Shown here: piece by piece, positions 1 through 6,781 of the stretch
Position numbering within the stretch: the stretch's first letter is position 1
Layout of the letters: each line of letters opens with the position of its first letter
NCBI GenBank assembly: GCA_016287035.1
Contig: JAEEVI010000072.1
Coordinates: 1 to 9,905 of the forward strand
Source: Bacillota bacterium
Lineage (GTDB): Bacteria > Bacillota > Clostridia > Peptostreptococcales > Anaerovoracaceae
Length of the DNA stretch: 9,905 nucleotides
Reading direction: 5' to 3'
Position numbers and translations under genes: made by a program
The notes under the pieces: model-generated
What the model was told of the DNA's origin: nothing
What the model saw: the letters and a program-made list of their open reading frames with translations, nothing else
Database searches by the model: none

Positions 1-409
1 CCCCGTTATACATGCGCAGCATTTTGATCCTGTCGATCCGGACGTATATATCGAAAAACCTGGGGTCTTTTTCGCAGATCTCTTTGATTTGGTCTATCGG
101 CACGGCGATGACGTCCACGTCCGTAACGGCGGCGCAGTTCGAAATGTAATAACGCCTGCCGTCCAGCTCCTTTCCTATACCGGTGGCATACGGAGGATCG
201 GCTATATAGTACGACATATGCCTGCCGTCTTCCGTGTTTATATAATCGCGGATCGTGCCGTTGATCAGAAGCCACGTATACTCGGCGGGATCCCACATCC
301 AGAAAAGATGCTGACCCTTCTGAAAATGAAGGAACGGCATATTCAGAAGCTTTTGGCTCCAGTATTTCTGATCTTCTTTCGTTATTCTGGGAGAGTCATA
401 CAGAAACAT
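1..409 (-). CDS. Crp/Fnr-family transcriptional regulator, partial (N-terminal sensor domain)
   Basis: Reading the minus strand from the ATG at 409-407 gives 136 open residues that run off the window edge. Residues about 25-106 look like the beta-roll of a cyclic-nucleotide-binding domain: FHFQKG-like hydrophobic strand, then LLINGTIRDYI, the HMSYYIADPPYATGIG strand-turn segment and AAVTDVDVIAVP. Residues 107-136 are the start of the long dimer helix (EKDPRFFDIYVRIDRIKMLRMYNG). The C-terminal helix-turn-helix would lie outside the window. No Arg/Ser pair of a cAMP-type phosphate cassette is evident, so the ligand is unknown, and no Fnr-type Cys cluster is seen in this part. An in-frame TGA lies 60 bases upstream with no other ATG between, which fixes the start, although no good Shine-Dalgarno site sits next to it. 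It is divergent from the LTA-synthase-like gene. Family call is fairly safe; function is open. Confidence 0.75.
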   Translation of the reverse strand, partial: MFLYDSPRITKEDQKYWSQKLLNMPFLHFQKGQHLFWMWDPAEYTWLLINGTIRDYINTEDGRHMSYYIADPPYATGIGKELDGRRYYISNCAAVTDVDVIAVPIDQIKEICEKDPRFFDIYVRIDRIKMLRMYNG

Positions 410-455
410 ATCGGCTGTCCGTATCCGCGCGGCCTGCGGAATTTTCCTTTTATAT

Positions 456-484
456 ATTTTACCATGTCACAAAACATATGTCTA
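456..484 (-). promoter_or_regulatory. Sigma-A-type promoter of the Crp/Fnr-family gene
   Basis: On the minus strand there is TAGACA (484-479), a 17-base spacer, and TAAAAT (461-456); each hexamer matches five of six consensus bases. TGG precedes the -10 box, giving an extended -10. Transcription would start near 449, leaving a leader of about 40 bases before the ATG at 409. The spacer contains TTTTGTGACATG. No full dyad typical of Crp/Fnr sites is visible, so autoregulation is not claimed. Confidence 0.6.
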
Positions 485-518
485 AACAACTTCACGCGGG
501 AGTCTTCGCTTTTATTCC

Positions 519-546
519 TTGCAAGCCGGCCGATCTGCGGTATAAT
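519..546 (+). promoter_or_regulatory. Promoter of the LTA-synthase-like gene, immediately upstream of its start
   Basis: TTGCAA (519-524), a 16-base spacer, and a perfect TATAAT (541-546). A start site six to eight bases after the -10 box would fall at about 552-554, only two to four bases before the ATG at 556. The transcript would therefore be leaderless or nearly so if translation begins at 556. The promoter lies downstream of the in-frame ATG at 478, which argues against that longer start. Confidence 0.6.
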
Positions 547-555
547 TATTTAGTT

Positions 556-2610
556 ATGGAAAATTACAATGAATATCTTCTCACAAACATGGATACAGCG
601 CCGGAAGAGGACGCCGGGCAGGAAGAGCCGAAGCGTATCAGGACCCTGCCGGGCATCGTCGTGCTTCCCGCGGTGTTCCTCTGGCTGGAGTTCTTTATAG
701 CTTATCTGCGCGGCACGTTCCCCGCCGCCTCGTGCATAGCCGGAGCCGCCGCCGCGTGCGTTTCCGCAGGGATGCTCGTCGGAGGCGTATTCAGCCTGCT
801 GCCGCCGAGGCTCAACAGGTTCCTCACGGCTGCCGTCGTGCAGCTGCTGATACTGTTCTACTGCGTTCAGTATTTCTGTCAGGATTCCTACAGCGTATAC
901 ATGAACATACCCGCCCTTCTATCCGGCGCGGAAGGCGTCGCAGAGGAATACGGCCAGATGGTCGTATCGGCGATACTCGGATCGGCCGGGATCATACTGG
1001 GCTTCGAGATGCCCTTCATACTCGTCATACTGTTCAGAAAGCGCCTGCGCTACAGCCGCACGGCTCCTGCGAAGTTCGCGGCGGCTGCAGTATGCGTGCT
1101 CCTCATCCAGGCGTTCTCCGTATCGCTCCTGACACGTCAGGACTTCTACAGGGATAAATACCTGTCCCAGTACACGTTCGACGATTCCGTACGCAATTTC
1201 GGTCTTCTGACAGCATGCAGGCTCGACGCCGTTTACGCGGCAAAGGGCGTTCCCGCCGCCGTTCTTCCGGCAGAGGAGGATCTGCCCGGCGAAGGATCAA
1301 CAGAAACTGAACCGGAGATACAGCAGGAAAAGGTCTACGGCTTCAATACTTCCTATACCGATTACGAGCTTCTTCAGACCAAAACGTCCGACAGGAACCT
1401 GCTCACAGCGCTGTCCTACGCGAGCGCGTCAAAGCCTTCCAGAAAGAACGAGTGCACAGGGCTGTTCGCCGGCAAGAACCTGATAATAATAGCAGCCGAG
1501 AGCTTCTCCCCCGAGGTCGTCGACAGCGAGCGCACGCCCGCGCTCTACAGGCTGGCGAGCAAAGGCATACAGTTCGAGGAGTTCTACCATCCGTTCTGGG
1601 GCGGAAGCACCACGACGGGCGAAGCTTCGATACTGCTCGGGCTCATACCCACCGACGGCGTCGAAAGCATCCAGCGCACGATCGGAAAGGACAACAGCTA
1701 TACGATCGCTTCGCGCCAGGCGGCCGAAGGCTACAGCACGATGGCGTTCCACAACGGAAAGCCCGATTACTACAACAGGAACAAGACACATCCGGGGCTC
1801 GGCTACGAGAGCTTCACCGCCAGGGACGGCCTTTCGGAATACACGCTCAGCTGGCCCGGGAGCGACGACGAGATGTTCAGGTCCTCCGTCGGCGAATACA
1901 TAGACAAAGGACCTTTCAGCGTCTACTACATGACTATCAGCGGCCACGGGCTGTACAACTTCAGCGGCCACACGCAGGCGATATGGCATAAGGACGAGGT
2001 CGCGGACCTGCCGTATTCCGATACCGTAAAGGCCTTCTACGCGGCGAACATGGATCTCGAGCGCGGGCTGGAATACCTGTTTGAGCAGCTCGAGGACAAA
2101 GGCATAGCGGACGATACTGTGATCGTATTGACCGCGGACCATTACCCGTACGCGCTCCAGGCCGGAGAAGCCTGGAAGAACACCCGCAACTATCTCGCGG
2201 AACTCAAGGGCTTCGCCTACAGAAACGCAATGGAGCGCGACAGGAACGCTCTCTACATCTGGTGCGGCAGCCTGGAAAAAGAAGAACCGATACGGGTGAC
2301 CGGCCCGACTTACACGCCGGACATCCTCCCCACCCTTTGCAATCTGTTCGGCCTCAAGTTCGATTCGGAGCTGATGGTCGGACGCGACGTCTTCTCGCAG
2401 ACGGAGCCGCTGGTGATATGGCCCGACTGCAGCTGGAAGAGCGCGCTCGGCTTTTATGACGCCAGCCGCGGCACGTTCACGCCCGACGGCGATTCGTCCG
2501 CGAGCGATTCCTACATATCGCGCTTGAAGCAGGTGGCCGCCGCGAAGGTAAGCTATTCGCGCGCCCTGCTCAACTGCGACTTTTACGGGTTCCTGAATGA
2601 GAACAGATAG
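556..2610 (+). CDS. LTA synthase family protein (membrane sulfatase-fold phosphoglycerol/phosphoethanolamine transferase)
   Basis: The 684-residue product has the LtaS plan: an acidic cytoplasmic N-terminus of about 30 residues, five hydrophobic segments (about 31-51, 57-81, 89-109, 135-161, 172-195), a linker of about 100 residues, then an extracytoplasmic sulfatase-type domain from about 305. Family residues can be placed: Glu315 in the IIIAAESF motif (metal), Thr352 in GGSTTTGE (nucleophile by alignment with the GKTSDSE motif of S. aureus LtaS), His464 in ISGHG, and Asp528-His529 in TADHYP (metal). LtaS-family enzymes move glycerolphosphate from phosphatidylglycerol to a growing polymer or to a glycolipid outside the cell; relatives transfer other phospho-head groups, so the exact substrate is undecided. 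The start at 556 is preferred because the promoter lies just upstream, but no Shine-Dalgarno site is visible; ATG 589 is the alternative. Ile codons are mostly ATA, unlike the metabolic genes. The stop overlaps the next gene by 14 bases. Confidence 0.9.
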   Translation: MENYNEYLLTNMDTAPEEDAGQEEPKRIRTLPGIVVLPAVFLWLEFFIAYLRGTFPAASCIAGAAAACVSAGMLVGGVFSLLPPRLNRFLTAAVVQLLILFYCVQYFCQDSYSVYMNIPALLSGAEGVAEEYGQMVVSAILGSAGIILGFEMPFILVILFRKRLRYSRTAPAKFAAAAVCVLLIQAFSVSLLTRQDFYRDKYLSQYTFDDSVRNFGLLTACRLDAVYAAKGVPAAVLPAEEDLPGEGSTETEPEIQQEKVYGFNTSYTDYELLQTKTSDRNLLTALSYASASKPSRKNECTGLFAGKNLIIIAAESFSPEVVDSERTPALYRLASKGIQFEEFYHPFWGGSTTTGEASILLGLIPTDGVESIQRTIGKDNSYTIASRQAAEGYSTMAFHNGKPDYYNRNKTHPGLGYESFTARDGLSEYTLSWPGSDDEMFRSSVGEYIDKGPFSVYYMTISGHGLYNFSGHTQAIWHKDEVADLPYSDTVKAFYAANMDLERGLEYLFEQLEDKGIADDTVIVLTADHYPYALQAGEAWKNTRNYLAELKGFAYRNAMERDRNALYIWCGSLEKEEPIRVTGPTYTPDILPTLCNLFGLKFDSELMVGRDVFSQTEPLVIWPDCSWKSALGFYDASRGTFTPDGDSSASDSYISRLKQVAAAKVSYSRALLNCDFYGFLNENR

Positions 2611-3382
2611 CGGAAAGATGAAAGAACGTATATCCGGCGGAAAAAACGCCGCTTTGAGCCTTCTGCGCGGCGCGCACGCAAAAGGACACGCGAAGACCAA
2701 AAAACTGCTCGAAAAGGCCAAAAAACTGTCCATACGCGGCATCAGAAAGAAGACCGCGAGGAAAGCGGTGAGCGCGGCTGTCGCCGCCGCGATGCTCGCG
2801 GCTTCGATAACCGCTGCCTTCGATTCCCCGGCCGATATCATAGCCTCGGGACAGTACGCCGAACCGACACCTGTCGTCGAGGTGGTGCAGCTCGCGCCCG
2901 ACGACGCGGACGCTTCGGAGGACGCCGAAAGCGAGGAAAAGAAGACTCGCCGCCTGCGCGATATCGCGCGCGAACGGATACTCCGCCTGCCGCTGCTCGT
3001 CAGAGCGGTCTTCGTGCTCCCCGCTTACTGCGCCGGCTGGGTCGTCCTTCAGCTTCTCGGGCTTGCCGCGGGGACGGTCCTTCCGCCGGTCATATCTGCC
3101 GTAGCCGGCTGGCTGATCATGACGCTCGTCGTCATCGCAGCCTCCGCACTGCTCATCAAAGCGGTCTTCCCCGATATACCCCTTAAAGAGATCCTGAAGC
3201 CGAAGCATATAGCTTGGACCGCGGCCGCGGTCGCGGCCGTTTACGTGATATGCGCTGCCGTATCTGCCTTCTCGGAGGACGCCGCAGGATGGATAAACCT
3301 CATAAAGTTCTGCGGTTGCCTGCTCACCGCGATCCTAGCGTACTGCGCGTTCGAAAGAAAGCTCCGCGGGAAGAGAGCCTAA
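2597..3382 (+). CDS. Hypothetical multi-pass membrane protein with a basic N-terminus
   Basis: I do not recognise a family. The 261-residue product opens with about 56 residues very rich in Lys and Arg. A hydrophobic Ala-rich segment follows at 57-75 and then an acidic Pro/Asp/Glu stretch at about 86-118. Four more hydrophobic segments lie at about 137-160, 163-190, 206-224 and 233-251, and the C-terminus is short and basic (ERKLRGKR). The first segment could be a signal anchor holding the acidic part outside. The ATG at 2597 lies inside the end of the upstream gene; ATG 2618, seven bases after that stop, is an alternative start, and neither has a strong ribosome site. The overlap and lack of a terminator imply co-transcription and translational coupling with the LTA-synthase-like gene, so a role at the cell envelope is a reasonable inference. 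Codon use matches the upstream gene. Confidence 0.75.
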   Translation: MRTDSGKMKERISGGKNAALSLLRGAHAKGHAKTKKLLEKAKKLSIRGIRKKTARKAVSAAVAAAMLAASITAAFDSPADIIASGQYAEPTPVVEVVQLAPDDADASEDAESEEKKTRRLRDIARERILRLPLLVRAVFVLPAYCAGWVVLQLLGLAAGTVLPPVISAVAGWLIMTLVVIAASALLIKAVFPDIPLKEILKPKHIAWTAAAVAAVYVICAAVSAFSEDAAGWINLIKFCGCLLTAILAYCAFERKLRGKRA

Positions 3383-3402
3383 AGCCGGTCTGAAAGTCAT
3401 AA

Positions 3403-3436
3403 AAAAGCCCTCTCACCTTTCGGTGAGAGGGCTTTT
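3403..3436. terminator. Bidirectional intrinsic terminator between convergent units
   Basis: A perfect 15-base inverted repeat (3403-3417 with 3422-3436) encloses a four-base loop, TTTC on the plus strand and GAAA on the minus strand. The minus-strand transcript ends in a run of six T beginning in the stem and continuing to 3401; the plus-strand transcript has only TTTT. It should end the DUF6282 transcript efficiently and also serve the plus-strand membrane-protein unit. Confidence 0.92.
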
Positions 3437-3481
3437 CAAGTTGTTCCTTTAAGTCCGTTGACGTCATTCCGTCAGCGTCCG

Positions 3482-4558
3482 TTAGAGAAGTCCGATAGCT
3501 TTCGCCGGCGCGATAGCTGCCATGTGGTGGATGTCGGCCTCGGAAACGCCGTTCTTGAGCAGGCCGCGAACGAGCATCCTCATGCCTTCGGTCTCGCTGA
3601 ATCCGGAAAGACCGGAGTCGGTGATCAGGCAGATGTACTCGGGTCCGCGCTCCTTGAGCAGCGTCTTTACGAGATTGATGTTGTAGTCGTACGCGATGAT
3701 CCAGTTCTGCATGCTCGTCCACGTTACTGTGGAGTTGGAGCAGATCTCTACGTAAGTTCCGAGATCGATCAGCGCGAGGGCTTCCTCGACCGTGAGCTGC
3801 GTCATCTCCTGGGTGATGTGGTCGTGAACGATGGGAACGTTCATTCCCCTGTCGTGAACGTACTTGGAGATGTCGTACTTCTCCTCGTTGAAGACGTGGC
3901 AGGTAGCCAGAGCGACGGTATCGCCCTTGCAGTTGTCGTTGTGCTCAGCGATCATATCGAGGATCTTCTTCATCTCCGGGGTAAGCTCACCCTTCAGATC
4001 GGATACGAATATACCCTTCTCCTCATGGCCGAAGAGCGTCTGCAGCAGCGCGGAATCCTGACAGGGAAGGAAGATCTCCTTGCAGAAACCGTCGTAGGAC
4101 AGCGCCTTTTCGACAGCCTTTATGTTCATGCCGCCGGAAGCGTTGTCGAGAACGATGCTTCCGTAGACCTCCGCGGGCTTGAACTCCTCGCCGAGCTTGG
4201 CCTTCTCGGCAGCTCTTTCGGCGAGAGCGTTGTGGATGGCGCCGGCCATGGAATACGTCGGGCAATCCTGGTCCTTGTAAACGATAGCTCTGTACTTGAG
4301 GTTGCTGACGTCTACCGCGGTATCATAGAAATTCATACGACCTTCGGACTGCCACGCAGCGGGGGATCCGTGCGCGTGGAGCTCTACGCAGCCTTCGATG
4401 ATACGGTTCTCGACTTCGATGTCGGTATATCCGAGAGGATTCTTGTACGGCCACAGCGGATCGCATCTCTTGATAAGTTCTTCTTCCGAGATAACACGGC
4501 CGAACTTCTTCTGGTTCCAATCCTGAAGCTGCTTGGATCTTGACATGATGTCTGACAT
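3482..4558 (-). CDS. DUF6282-like metal-dependent hydrolase (amidohydrolase/PHP-type barrel)
   Basis: The 358-residue product looks like a TIM-barrel metallohydrolase. Candidate metal ligands are His61 and His63 in VELHAHGSP after the first strand, His221 in ATCHVF, His245 and His247 in IVHDHI, and Asp314 in LITDSG. Lys95 in IVYKDQD could be a bridging carboxylated lysine, as in some amidohydrolases. The end, IAPAKAIGLL, resembles the closing helix of such barrels (NPAKxxGL). The family name is from memory of the fold and motif order; the substrate is unknown, and lactone, amide or C-C hydrolysis are all possible. The start is ATG 4558 because AAAGGAG lies eight bases upstream; an in-frame GTG at 4576 would fall on that ribosome site. 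It is the second gene after the GntP permease, 67 bases downstream and on the same transcript, so it probably acts on the imported compound or a product of it. Confidence 0.75.
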   Translation of the reverse strand: MSDIMSRSKQLQDWNQKKFGRVISEEELIKRCDPLWPYKNPLGYTDIEVENRIIEGCVELHAHGSPAAWQSEGRMNFYDTAVDVSNLKYRAIVYKDQDCPTYSMAGAIHNALAERAAEKAKLGEEFKPAEVYGSIVLDNASGGMNIKAVEKALSYDGFCKEIFLPCQDSALLQTLFGHEEKGIFVSDLKGELTPEMKKILDMIAEHNDNCKGDTVALATCHVFNEEKYDISKYVHDRGMNVPIVHDHITQEMTQLTVEEALALIDLGTYVEICSNSTVTWTSMQNWIIAYDYNINLVKTLLKERGPEYICLITDSGLSGFSETEGMRMLVRGLLKNGVSEADIHHMAAIAPAKAIGLL

Positions 4559-4589
4559 GATTGATTCTCCTTTCACAGATTTGTTTTAT

Positions 4590-4619
4590 TGATAAATGTA
4601 CGGGGCATTCCCCTTATCA
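4590..4619 (-). repeat. Intercistronic hairpin between the permease and the DUF6282 gene
   Basis: TGATAA (4590-4595) pairs with TTATCA (4614-4619). Inside it GGGG (4602-4605) pairs with CCCC (4610-4613) around a four-base loop, with six unpaired bases on one side. In the minus-strand transcript it is followed by an A-rich stretch, not a T run, so it does not look like a terminator. An mRNA-processing or 3'-end-stabilising role is possible. Confidence 0.4.
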
Positions 4620-4625
4620 CCTTGA

Positions 4626-5963
4626 TCAGTAGATCCCGAGCGTTGCCATGATCACGGTTATGACCGTAGCGAGCGTCGTGGAAATGATGGTGCAGAATAT
4701 GAAGTGATAGTAGCCTTCCTTGAACTTTACACCGCAGGCCTGGAACGTGATGATGTTCGCGCTGTTGTGCGGCAGCGAGTCGAGCGTGAGGCAGGATACG
4801 GCGATTATACGCGTCAGGGCGATGGGCGAAGCTCCCATTGCGATGAGCTTGTCGGCATAATTCGCGAGAACGAACTGGATACCGCCGAGGGAGGATCCCG
4901 CAAAGCCCGCAAGGAGTCCGACCGCGACCGCGCACATCACGTACGGGTTCCCGGACGAGACGCTCTCGAGGAAGTTCACGACTACCTGATAGCCGGGGAC
5001 TACCGAGATGAGAGCCGCTATACCGCAGATAGCGCCGGTGGACATTACGACCTGTGAATTCTCGGCCGCCTCAGCAAGATACTGCAGTGCGGACTTCGCG
5101 CCGCCGAGCCTGTTGTAGAACATGACCATGATGACGACGCATCCGATCATGAGCGCTGCCCATGCGGGGACGCTGAGGAAGTTCATCGGGATGATGACGA
5201 AAACGAGCGGGATGAGTATGAGCCACGGATTGGGGAGATTGCTCTCGTCTATCTTGAGGCTGCGCTGCTTTTCAGCTTCCGTCTCTTCTCCGTATCCGAC
5301 GCCTTCCCTGAGGAACTTCTTGGATACGCGCTGCAGATAGAGCCAGTTGAATATGCCTACGAAGAGCGTGACGACGATGCCGATCACGAAGCCGGAGGAC
5401 GGCTTTACACCGAGAGCCTCGGCGGGAATGATCAGGTTGAAGGTCGGTACTCCGGGCAGGCACTGCTCTGTGACAGCTGCGGAAAGGATGTTGATTGGAA
5501 TGAGGCTCCGCGGTAGACCTGCTTTTTTGTAAAAGGCAGAGGCAAGCGCGAACATGGTAAAGATGATAACGAATACATTGACGCCTGCGATAGACAGGAT
5601 CAGGGTCGCGATGAAGACCGCCGTTACGACGCCCTTGTCACCGAACTTGGCAAACACGGAATTCGCGATGGAGAGAGGAAGACCGGTCATCTCCAGAAGC
5701 TTGCCGAACATGTTGCCGGCGAGGAACAGCGGGAACATCGCAATGATGATGTCCGCGACGCCCTTCATATAAGAGATCGCGTATCCGTCGAAGAAGATCT
5801 GCCAGAAGCCGCCGCCCTCTATCGAGACGGTCGCGAAAGCTCCAAGCAACGAACATACAAGCGCTGCAAGTGAGGATACGAGTATCAGAGAATATCCTTT
5901 GATAGATCCTCCTATGATTATGATCAGCGCAAGAATGATTCCGATAAAACTAAGTATTACCAT
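4626..5963 (-). CDS. GntP-family organic-acid permease
   Basis: A 445-residue, highly hydrophobic inner-membrane protein with about a dozen likely helices and one main hydrophilic loop (about 212-245) splitting it into two halves, as in GntP/GntT-type transporters. Family-like features are the polar re-entrant segment SAAVTEQCLPGVPTFNLIIPA (split here as residues 161-181), the GFAGSSLGGIQFV stretch near 353-365 and the DSLPHNS motif at 395-401 near the C-terminus. Known members import gluconate, other sugar acids, D-serine or hydroxy-acids with protons; the substrate cannot be read from sequence. The ATG at 5963 has AAAGGAGG eight bases upstream, a near-ideal ribosome site. It has its own promoter and is the first gene of a two-gene unit with the DUF6282 hydrolase, suggesting import of a carboxylate handled by the neighbouring enzymes. 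Confidence 0.85.
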   Translation of the reverse strand: MVILSFIGIILALIIIIGGSIKGYSLILVSSLAALVCSLLGAFATVSIEGGGFWQIFFDGYAISYMKGVADIIIAMFPLFLAGNMFGKLLEMTGLPLSIANSVFAKFGDKGVVTAVFIATLILSIAGVNVFVIIFTMFALASAFYKKAGLPRSLIPINILSAAVTEQCLPGVPTFNLIIPAEALGVKPSSGFVIGIVVTLFVGIFNWLYLQRVSKKFLREGVGYGEETEAEKQRSLKIDESNLPNPWLILIPLVFVIIPMNFLSVPAWAALMIGCVVIMVMFYNRLGGAKSALQYLAEAAENSQVVMSTGAICGIAALISVVPGYQVVVNFLESVSSGNPYVMCAVAVGLLAGFAGSSLGGIQFVLANYADKLIAMGASPIALTRIIAVSCLTLDSLPHNSANIITFQACGVKFKEGYYHFIFCTIISTTLATVITVIMATLGIY

Positions 5964-6015
5964 GTACTATTCCTCCTTTTTGAGATCTGTTTTATCGTTC
6001 CTTCTTTGATTGTCC

Positions 6016-6046
6016 ACAGTTGGATTGTTTCTTATTCAACTGTTGA
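6016..6046. promoter_or_regulatory. Inverted repeat at the transcription start of the permease unit, candidate repressor operator
   Basis: ACAGTTGGAT (6016-6025) and ATTCAACTGT (6034-6043) form an inverted repeat matching at nine of ten positions, with an eight-base spacer. The inner arm is part of a perfect odd palindrome, TCAAC-T-GTTGA (6036-6046). The element covers roughly +1 to +28 of the predicted transcript, a usual place for a MarR-type repressor. Which protein binds is inference. Confidence 0.5.
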
Positions 6047-6050
6047 TTTA

Positions 6051-6079
6051 AAAATAGTACATCGAGAAACGTTTGTCAA
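6051..6079 (-). promoter_or_regulatory. Promoter of the permease-DUF6282 unit
   Basis: Minus strand: a perfect TTGACA (6079-6074), a 17-base spacer, and TATTTT (6056-6051). The start would be near 6044, giving a leader of about 80 bases before the ATG at 5963. It sits just after the marR terminator, so the permease unit is transcribed independently. Confidence 0.7.
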
Positions 6080-6095
6080 GCGGATAATTGGATTT

Positions 6096-6130
6096 AAAAA
6101 AAACTTCCGGCAAATATTTCGCCGGAAGTT
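6096..6130 (-). terminator. Intrinsic terminator of the marR gene
   Basis: A perfect ten-base inverted repeat, AACTTCCGGC (6102-6111) with GCCGGAAGTT (6121-6130), has a nine-base loop and is followed on the minus strand by eight T (complement of A 6096-6103). The plus strand lacks a comparable T run, so it serves the minus-strand marR transcript. Confidence 0.9.
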
Positions 6131-6160
6131 ATTTATGCTTATCAGGCGAGCGCTAACGGC

Positions 6161-6613
6161 TCAGTCGATCTGCTCTTTATTGTAAGCCATCATGTTCTGC
6201 GTAAGGCGCAGCATACAGCTTACGAACTGTTCCTTTTCCTTTTTCGAAAATCCCTGAAATATAATATCCTCCATATCTTCATATACCTTCCACATCCGCT
6301 GCTCCGTCTCCCTGCCCTTGTCGGTGATATATACGTTCACCTCGCGCGCGCTCTGAGAGCTGCGCCTGCGGTGCACGAAGCCTTCCTTTGCGAGCGTGGT
6401 AAGGCATTTGCTGACTGTCGACGCATTCGTCGAGAACTCTTCGCAGATCTCTCTTTGTATGCAGCCGTCGTTCAGATATACGTAATCCAGGAACCGCGGC
6501 ATGCTCTCCTTCATGCCGACCTCGCTGCCGCCCTTCAAAACGAACACTCTCGTTGAATAATACAGGCGCGGCATAAGTCTCCAGAATCTTTCGATGCTCT
6601 TGTTTTCTTTCAT
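6161..6613 (-). CDS. MarR-family transcriptional regulator
   Basis: The 150-residue product has the size and order of a MarR winged-helix dimer: an N-terminal dimerisation helix (about 4-24), then helices to about 60, a recognition helix region near 62-79 (STNASTVSKCLTTLAKEGFV, residues 61-80) and a basic wing at about 81-97 (RRRSSQSAREVNVYITDKG). C-terminal dimer helices run from about 100 to 145 (FSKKEKEQFVSCMLRLTQNM). MarR proteins usually repress their own gene and nearby transport or catabolic genes and let go on binding an aromatic or organic-acid ligand or on cysteine oxidation; Cys51, Cys57, Cys70 and Cys133 are present. The ATG at 6613 has GAAAGGG close upstream. The gene has its own promoter with a long inverted repeat and its own terminator, and lies between the two enzyme/transport units that it plausibly controls. 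Confidence 0.9.
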   Translation of the reverse strand: MKENKSIERFWRLMPRLYYSTRVFVLKGGSEVGMKESMPRFLDYVYLNDGCIQREICEEFSTNASTVSKCLTTLAKEGFVHRRRSSQSAREVNVYITDKGRETEQRMWKVYEDMEDIIFQGFSKKEKEQFVSCMLRLTQNMMAYNKEQID

Positions 6614-6637
6614 ATTCTGCCCTTTCGAATCACTTAA

Positions 6638-6680
6638 TGAAACTATTTACTATTAAACTATATCTTTTTCAATAGTTTCA
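6638..6680. promoter_or_regulatory. Perfect 10-base inverted repeat across the marR promoter, candidate autoregulatory operator
   Basis: TGAAACTATT (6638-6647) and AATAGTTTCA (6671-6680) are perfect inverted copies with centres 33 bases apart, about three helical turns. A further direct copy of AAACTAT lies between them (6655-6661), over the -10 box. One arm is in the -10/-35 spacer and the other just past the predicted start, a layout well suited to repression by the MarR protein encoded here; the binding itself is inference. Confidence 0.6.
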
Positions 6681-6685
6681 GTCAA
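6657..6685 (-). promoter_or_regulatory. Promoter of the marR gene
   Basis: Minus strand: TTGACT (6685-6680), a 17-base spacer, and TATAGT (6662-6657); each hexamer matches five of six consensus bases. Predicted start near 6650 and leader of about 37 bases. The promoter is embedded in the inverted repeat described separately. Confidence 0.75.
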
Positions 6686-6728
6686 GGGATAAAATCAAAA
6701 ACTCCTCGGCATTTCGGACCGGGCTCGC

Positions 6729-6764
6729 AAAAAAGAAAGAGCCGACCCTTTCGGACCGGCTCTT
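6729..6764 (-). terminator. Intrinsic terminator of the malic enzyme-citF unit
   Basis: An 11 to 12-base stem (6737-6748 with 6753-6764) closes a four-base loop, GAAA in the minus-strand RNA, followed by TTTC and six T (complement of A 6729-6734). Two positions pair only as G-U wobbles in the minus-strand RNA and would be A-C mismatches in a plus-strand RNA, which shows the element works for the minus-strand transcript. It separates citF from marR. Confidence 0.9.
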
Positions 6765-6781
6765 CTGGTCTTTGATCTGAC

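Noticed and set aside
456..524. A Crp/Fnr binding site between the two divergent promoters at the left end
   Set aside because: TTGTGACA is present on the minus strand but lacks a matching second half-site, so autoregulation is not supported.
478..555. Longer N-terminus of the LTA-synthase-like protein from the ATG at 478
   Set aside because: The best promoter (519-546) lies downstream of this codon, the codon sits at the divergent Crp/Fnr promoter's -35 box, and there is no ribosome site.
1429..2841. A 470-codon open frame on the minus strand opposite the LTA-synthase-like gene
   Set aside because: It is antisense to a gene with clear family motifs, spans two genes, and has low-complexity Arg/Ala/Val-rich content. 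It reflects codon bias in GC-rich DNA.
4559..4576. GTG at 4576 as start of the DUF6282 gene
   Set aside because: It would place the start on top of the AAAGGAG ribosome site that correctly spaces to the ATG at 4558.
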